From Prostheceraeus crozeri (taxonomy: Eukaryota; Platyhelminthes; Polycladida; Euryleptidae): a DNA stretch of 64,000 nt. Positions 57,765 to 64,000 of the stretch are shown here, piece after piece (the first letter of the stretch is position 1; each line of letters begins with the position of its first letter). The stretch covers positions 62,001-126,000 of the forward strand of contig CAJQUW010001716.1 in the NCBI GenBank assembly GCA_907163375.1, read 5' to 3'. The notes below the pieces were generated by a model that saw only the letters and a program-made list of their open reading frames with translations, was not told where the DNA came from and did not search any database. Made by a program: the position numbers and the translations under genes.

Positions 57765-58572
57765 CCGTATTTCTTTGAATATGAGACGCCCTTGAATAAG
57801 GGACGCCCTCGAATAAGAAACGCATCCGTGAGAGGAAAAAATTTAATAAGAGACGCCCTTGAATAAGAGACACATGTACAAAAAATAGAATGCTATAGAC
57901 ATATTACATGCAGGCTATTGTAATGTGGTAGCTACATCCGCCTGAGCGATTATTAGGCCTACTTATCTTAGTAAAATAAGTCAGTCTACTAGTAAATATC
58001 GGGTATCATGACCAATATTGTATAATATATAAGGCTTCTTGTTGTTGTACATGCAGTACATGCGGGCCTACTTAAGGTTACTTCATCTACCATTTAAGGA
58101 GGCATTATGCGGTAGCTTCCTTTGCATTTGAAGTCATGTACCGGTCGGTAACTTTTGCTGTAAATACTACTTGATTATCGGTATTTTCGTTTCGGTAAAT
58201 TCAGATCTAGTCTACATGTATAGTGGCCAACATGTACTGGTATATGAATGTATTAGATGAGTCTACAAGATATGCTACTACAAACCATAAAACTCCTTTC
58301 ATTTCCAAAATATCTGAATTATGATAAAGCGTATATATGTAAGAAAAATTACTGGCGAAATTTGCCCATGACATAGGCCCAAGTGAGGAATGCAAAGGTT
58401 ACCTAAGAGAATAGTAGCAAAAACTAAGACATCTGTTTCTAATGAAAGAATGAAAACTTGAACATTTGATAAATAAGAGACGCCCTTGAATAAGAGACGC
58501 CCCTGAATAAGAGACGCATCAATCAGGGATCTGAAAAAATAAGAGACGTGTCTCTTATTCAAAGAAATACGG
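57765..58572. mobile_element. MITE with TA duplication and iterated ends
   Basis: Left end CCGTATTTCTTTGAATATGA and inverted right end CCGTATTTCTTTGAATAAGA differ at one base, with TA on both sides (57763-57764 and 58573-58574). Just inside each end AATAAGAGACGCCCTTG-type units are repeated: about five on the left (57776-57872) and four on the right (58468-58550). The interior of about 600 bases has no coding signal. The TA duplication fits a Tc1/mariner-type helper. Such CCGTATTTCTTTGAATA ends are a widespread repeat in marine invertebrate DNA. Confidence 0.8.
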
Positions 58573-58574
58573 TA

Positions 58575-59411
58575 TACAATATAATTATGCTGTAAATCAA
58601 TTTGATTCCACTATTTAAATGAAAATCATCATCCTCTAGGAATCTCAGTTACAACTACATAGATTAAGATAACTAAGATTAAGCCTACTGTACAAAATAT
58701 AACTGTAATGAATAAACTTGTAGTAAACTTTGAAGAAAAGAAAAAATAAAATAAAATACATGTGAAACTACAGTATGGGTACTGAACTTGCTAGAATCGA
58801 CCTACAACGTCTCACCTGGAACTACTCCATGAAGAAAATGAAATAAGGAACTAGACTTGTTATAAATGGACCAATTGGTGTCTAACTATTCATGAAAATT
58901 AATCTATCTCTCAAGAGGACCGGTCTGTGTCCCAACATATCTAGCCTTAATGAGTAGACTGCAACAAAAAAAATAATGGAAACGAATAATGTAATACATA
59001 CTGAAAATAAAATGAAATTAGTCCTTAAAAGGACTGGTTTTGCGTTCCATGTACCAGCTAGGAAGTCATCAGCAGGAACTCAGGTAGGATTCGTGTTTCG
59101 GCCCCAATCATATATATATATATATATGTTAATATTATATAACATATTATAGTAAAAATAGAAAGTAATGATAATCATTATTACAGGAATATTGATATAT
59201 ATTGAGAACAACAAGAAAATAGGATGTTACAAGACATCAAGACATGAAATGGCAGCTCCTCGAGCTGAACGGGCAGTGGAAACTTTTCTCATGCAAAATC
59301 ATGTTAAAACTTCAGAAGATTTATTTCTTGTTTAGTGAAAAAAGAAAATTATTTTCTCACGAACGACTCCAGAGGCGACGGATCGGATGAACGATGCGTT
59401 ATCAAGTTTTT
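58575..59411. other. no gene; simple repeat
   Basis: No coding signal. A (TA)n run of about nine units is at 59109-59127. Confidence 0.5.
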
Positions 59412-59848
59412 AAAAGAAGAAAACGTCGCAAAAATCAAAAACGAAATAATTATTTAGTCTCTACCGGTTTCAACAACGAAAGGTGGAGGAACTGAAATTC
59501 ATTAGCCAACTAATGACTGATTGGCCTCATGACCTTAATATGCAGCATTTGCTACAGAGGTCAGTGATCTATGAACCTAAATCTCCTACTTCCCTATGAC
59601 TTTTGTGATTTCTATTTTTATGATATAGAATATTTTGGAATATATCTAAGAATATCTAGGTAGTCTATGCATGCATAGAATGGAAATTTTTAAAACTGTT
59701 TGTCGTTTAAAATTGTAGGGACTAAATGTCCTCTTTTTACACTTCTCCTGATGAAGATTGGTCAATCTCTGTCATCTTGTTGCCAATTGAAACCGGTAGA
59801 GATTAAATAATTATTTCATTTTTTGATTTTGCGAAGTTTTCTTCTTTT
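59412..59848. mobile_element. small element with about 62-base TIRs and hammerhead-like core
   Basis: 59412-59473 and 59787-59848 are inverted copies with a few differences; each holds TCTACCGGTTTCAA or its inverse, AATAATTATTTA, and AAAAGAAGAAAAC. Between them, on the plus strand, CTGATGA (59748-59754) is followed by a segment in which ATTGG and CCAAT can pair, and then by GAAAC (59789-59793). This is the order of a hammerhead ribozyme core. Interior otherwise AT-rich and non-coding. Confidence 0.65.
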
Positions 59849-59859
59849 GAAGATTTATT

Positions 59860-61772
59860 TCTTTAAATTGACAGATCAACGACGCGGACTAAGGACTTCT
59901 TGCATCATAAGACTCCATACAGGTCATTCATATTTAAGGTGGATTTTGATGCCTTTCTCTTGTTGTGACATCCAATATCACAGTCCGTTATAAACTGCAG
60001 TTGCGTAGAAAGAGAGACGCACTCGCCCGTCCGAATGTAGTCATTTGTTTGTGGGAAAAATATCGTTTTCCCAGCTTTTGAACTTGGCAGCTTTATTCAA
60101 TTCAAGGTCAGATGTGAGTTCGGAACCGACATTTTACATTTCAATGGCGATCGATTGTCGTACGGAATTATGCAACTCCAGTAATTCTCACGATTTAAAG
60201 CGTTCAATTGAGTTTTTATTGAGCAGCTGAATTATTTCAAATGAAATAAACAGGCTCGACGATTTTCTACTGCGATTATTGTGTTTTCTTTAGTCATTTA
60301 CAGCATGAGTTCAAATGCGCATTCCACCATATTGGATCAATCAATAATCCGGCTACCCAGTATCTAGTAGTGTCTTTCGAAGCGCATCTCTTCTTGTCAC
60401 AATTCATCTTCTGGCCTGAGTGTATCAGGATATTCCTATCATACATGTAGATGAGATTTATATTGCTAAGCAGGTTGAGTTGTGTGGAGGAGCAACGGGG
60501 CCCAACCAAGGATGCGATGAAGACGGTGTGCTATCTACGGTATGTGCTTCATGACAAAAAGTCTAACACATAGTTATCGTGATATCGTCGCCATATTTCC
60601 CTTATGGAAAATGTCAGTGGCTATTTTTCGCGATTGTTACAAATGATGAAACTTTTGTCAATTACTGGCTTCACAACAATTGTTCTCGGCCTCGATAATC
60701 CTTTGATAAACAGAACAGAGCGTTTTATAAATCCCTTAGTGATGATGATCAACTACGTCCTGAACTGAGACATCCTTTTACATATGATTCTTTGCTTCCT
60801 GTTATCAGTCTGTCTGAACACCAGACCGGTGCCTCCTCAGAAGGAAAGATTATGAAACTTACTGGAATCGTATAAATACGTGTTTCCATTTCAATAATAT
60901 TGTTTTTATTCAAGAATTGTGATGCTGAAAAGTTGGCCAACTGTGGCATACTAGATTTTTCAGTGTCATGTCCACTTGCTAGTATATAAATGTCCATGCT
61001 TTTGACTAACACATCAAGACAAACTTCCTACTAAAGGACGAACAAGGTCTCTTGTTATGCCAATGTTACATATAAGTCATTTGTAATACATGTACATATT
61101 TGATCAAGAATTAATGGAATAAAGTGTTGCAACTTGCAGTTGGATTTAGCGGTCTCAAATTTTGTGATGTTCTTATGCACATGTTCCATAACGACCAAGT
61201 TTCCGATGCGGGAACATTTTTCAAATAACTGTGAATTTAAGTAAATCATTTTATTTTCAAAATATGTGCCATCCATGAGTGGAGCATATCAAGAATTCAA
61301 GAATCATCGCTCTGATCTACCTTTTTGGTACAAATTTCGATTATAAAAACAGTTGATGAGTATCATTGCAAATTTAAGCACGGTTTTTCCGAAAACATGG
61401 ATTTCTTCGTTTCTATGATGCAAATTGTTCAATGCATTACAGTAACACTATCAAATATATTATTTTTGAATTATTCTCATGTAGCTACAAGGTCCTATCC
61501 CTATTCATAGTGTTCTTAAATACCTAAATTTATTTTTTAAAAAGTGTTCCCAGAGCGGGACCATGGTCGTTCATAGGATAAGAGGGCAAAAAATGAACAT
61601 CTTTTACAGATTATCGCATAACGTAATAATAATAAGCATTTACTTTGAAGATAAACAGCCACGGCTGATCATAACACATATAAATGGATTAAAAAAGCAT
61701 TAAGTTACAGCTACGAAAAACGCGATACCCAAGATGGAAGGAATGAGTTCTTACATCTATCAGTTTTACAAA
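59860..61772. other. no gene recognised
   Basis: About 1.9 kb of AT-rich DNA. Frames at 60294-60509, 60749-61012 and 61055-61276 (minus) lack domains and splice support. Confidence 0.5.
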
Positions 61773-62345
61773 TTATAACACTGGATGACTTTCTGAGTTT
61801 TGAGATGTCTCATTCGAGCGCTGTTGTATTCTTTCTCTCAGGATCGTCGATAATCTCTGAAATTGTCTTTGACATATGGCAAAATGTCTGCTGCTCAGTT
61901 CTTCTAACCCATGTTTCATCAAAACGCCTTCATAATTATAATCGTGGCACTCGATTGGAATGCGCTTTATCATGCGGATGACTCTTCTCTGAACGGCTTC
62001 AAGAACGTTTCATTGTGCTTTTGTGATAGTTTAAATGTCATACAGGAGCGCCATGTTCCAGAATGCTGTGCATACAAGCACAATACAAGTTGACAACATC
62101 TGCATCTACGAAACCTGATCGCATCATTTCACTAACAAAATGTACCCTCATCTGTGCTTTCTTGATTATTTTCAGTATGTGATCTGACCAAGACAATTGA
62201 TCATCGATGATGAAACCAAGACTCTTCGTTTGACGAATTGGATTGATTATTCCCCCATCGACTTCTATCTGATGCCAGCTTAGCTGTTTCCTTCTTCCAA
62301 AACTTATCCTCATTTCATTTGTCTTTTTTAGATTTAGTCTCATAT
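61773..62345 (-). pseudogene. LINE reverse-transcriptase thumb and C-terminal fragment
   Basis: On the minus strand: MRLNLKKTNEMRISFGRRKQ, LSWHQIEVDGG, KSLGFIIDDQLSWSDHILKI, KKAQMRVHFVSEMMRSGFVD, VVNLYCACMHSILEHGAPV (62343-62040), then after a break a block equivalent to the QxR helix and IKRIPIECHDYNYEGVLMKH, GLEELSSRHFAICQRQF (61973-61773). These are the LGxxxDxxLxWxxH and SxLEYxxPVW landmarks downstream of the catalytic palm in CR1/L2/Rex-type LINEs. The palm itself is missing. At least one frame change. Confidence 0.8.
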
Positions 62346-63130
62346 TGTCTTCTTTTGCTCAATCACCAACTTCATTCGCTCTCTGCACAAGTGATGTTTG
62401 ATTATGCCGGAGACACACAGAATAAGCTACATGCCATAAGCCATCGTTCGCAAGTGCGACACGACCGTTCATAAGCCATAAGCCATTTAGATAATATTTC
62501 TTCTCATGACAGGTAACACAAGCAGGCAGAAGAAGAAAATACATGATATTTTCCTATTTTTTTGTAAGAGCATAAAGCATAGTAAAGCTTAAGCATAAAG
62601 AATGATGCGTTATATCACAACTACTGTCTATTGAAGATAATCGCCAAGGATTCTAAACCGGGTGACAGCTTTTCCTGTGTGCCTCCGTAATCAAAGGCTT
62701 ATGACTTCTTCTGTATGTCAGCTCTCATTGAAACTTAAGTGCTGGAATTCAGACTTAGTGCTATCGAAGGATTCGTAGATAGTGAAGTCAACAATATACT
62801 TTATGTTTGCTGTTAGGTCATTCATCATTGTTAGGTCAGTACAAATGCAAGTGGTCCAAATTTAGTTCCTTGAGGTACTCCCATGGTTGCCGTGGGATTT
62901 CCCATGGAATGAGAATAGAAATTTCCGTAATGGGTATTCCCATAAAAATGCGAGAAACTCTGATAGAGCTTATCATTTTTTCTTGCATCTGTTGCACGAT
63001 TTCATAGTTATGATAATAATATTAGTCTTCATTTCTAGAGAGAATTATGCATGGAATGATTGCACGTAGACATTATTTTTATCATTAATGATGTGATAAA
63101 GTGATTAAGTGATACAATGCACATGTACAT
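62346..63130. other. no gene recognised
   Basis: AT-rich DNA with a short repeated phrase ATAAGCCAT near 62430-62490 and CCCATGG-type phrases at 62880-62945. No coding support. Confidence 0.45.
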
Positions 63131-63304
63131 GTAATTCCAATCAATTAGTATTTCCAAAAAACCAATCTCGGGATTCGAATTTCTATTAATTGCGAGCTTC
63201 CGAGTGCTTCGCTCGTTTTCAGGAAGGCAGAGGCAAAAGTCCTCGAAATTAATAAAAATTCGAATCCCGAGATTTGTTTTTGGAAATACAAACTGATTGG
63301 AATT
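63131..63304. mobile_element. palindromic MITE, about 174 bp
   Basis: The left half (AATTCCAATCAATTAGTATT onward) and the right half (ending AAATACAAACTGATTGGAATT) are inverted copies over about 70 bases with small differences, including CTCGGGATTCGAATTT and AAATTCGAATCCCGAG. The central 30 bases are not fully paired. It forms a near-perfect long hairpin. No target duplication was identified. Confidence 0.85.
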
Positions 63305-63613
63305 GTATGGATCTCGATGAAGAGGGAGCATTTCGCAATGCACATGGAAGATGAAATGAAAACATGCCTAGTTGAAATTCTGTAGTTGATCCTCGCACAG
63401 ATGCATGTAATCTATTTTCAAACACGGATAAATGTATTTAGGCCTGCTGTGTTGACCAGTTTCCATGCAGGTTGACAAGGCAGCGCCGTCCTATGAGCAA
63501 TATGCTGGAATATAGGCCTACACTAAAACTACACATGTACCACATAACTAGACTAAACACTGTTGTCGATCCGTTTAATAGCGCTATATTGTTACAAGCA
63601 GGCATCCAATTGC

Positions 63614-63690
63614 ATCGGTTCGTTGGTATTGGTATTTGTAGAGGCCTTGTTTATCGCATCGGTTCCTATTGGTATCTGTAGAGGCTTTTG
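63614..63690 (+). repeat. direct duplication, two units
   Basis: GCATCGGTTCGTTGGTATTG followed by GTATTTGTAGAGGC is repeated as GCATCGGTTCCTATTGGTAT CTGTAGAGGC about 43 bases later. A short local tandem duplication. Confidence 0.8.
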
Positions 63691-63787
63691 ATTTGATTAT
63701 TCAATAGCACACATGCTACCTAAAAGCTGTAAGATGTTGTGACTTGATTTAGGCATATCATGCATGTACAAGGTATAGACGCTTCCG

Positions 63788-64000
63788 GGACAACTGGGCC
63801 CGGTAAAACTGGGCCCCCAAAAAAAATACAAAATGACTCTCCTTTTTTGACATAAATGTGTTGCACAGACTCTGCTGTACACATAAATGCCCATTTTCGA
63901 TACTACAATGTCCTTGTCTTGCACAGTTTTTTTAAAATGAGTTTATTTATTAGACAAGGACATTGTAGTATCGAAAATGGGCATTTATGCGTACAGCAGA
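63788..64000. mobile_element. palindromic element cut by the window end
   Basis: 63871-63919 and 63952-64000 are inverted copies at 48 of 49 bases, with a 32-base loop. Outside the left arm is GGGACAACTGGGCCCGGTAA followed by AACTGGGCCCCC, a GC-rich end of the kind seen at transposon termini. The right arm is still matching when the window ends, so the element must continue beyond 64000 for at least about 80 more bases if symmetrical. Confidence 0.8.

Noticed and set aside
1-64000. LTR retrotransposon or integrated virus
   Set aside because: No gag, protease, integrase, capsid or envelope text and no long direct terminal repeats were recognised; the retroelements seen are LINEs and a Penelope-like element.

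Overview
This window looks like intergenic and intronic DNA from a large, AT-rich invertebrate genome, probably marine. It has spliced immunoglobulin-superfamily exons, many decayed transposons of metazoan families (Tc1-like, pogo-like, hAT-like, several LINE lineages, a Penelope-like element), and short dispersed phrases such as TAGGCCTAC that are common in deuterostome and mollusc genomes. An echinoderm or similar animal would fit, but nothing seen here fixes the phylum. No prokaryotic, organellar, rRNA or CRISPR signal was found.

Layout. 1-9.1 kb: a Tc1-like transposase tail, a cluster of related repeats with a hairpin, a 25-bp tandem repeat, a pogo-like transposase ending in a zinc finger, and a second Tc1-like transposase. 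10.2-14.65 kb: a probable element with iterated terminal motifs and a minus-strand gene of a widespread DDE-like family I cannot name. 14.7-19.2 kb: no gene seen. 19,182-24,234: a 5,053-bp element with perfect 34-bp terminal inverted repeats and a perfect 8-bp target duplication, no recognisable transposase, and a second inverted-repeat element inside it. 25.3-32.3 kb: LINE fragments, a 36-bp minisatellite that is open as a 12-residue protein repeat, and two large foldback structures. 34.7-40.9 kb: a LINE fragment, then a nearly whole ORF of another unnamed mobile-element family between diverged inverted repeats, then a tandem array and a Jockey-type LINE.

The best-supported host gene lies at 41.4-44.0 kb on the minus strand. 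It has an Ig-domain exon and a transmembrane exon with matching phase and splice sites, plus two weaker candidate tail exons, one carrying an ITIM-like motif. 45-52 kb holds further LINE remains. 52.3-56.1 kb is a triple nest: a Penelope-like element split by a long-inverted-repeat element, itself split by a 767-bp hAT-like element with 7/8 matching target duplications. 57-64 kb holds a LINE endonuclease fragment, several miniature inverted-repeat elements and another LINE tail, and ends inside a palindromic element cut by the window edge.

There is no operon-like logic. The coding content is mainly mobile-element genes that do not work together. The items most worth following are the 5-kb element with exact ends but no known transposase, the two unnamed DDE-like families, and the nested structure at 52.5-55.8 kb.
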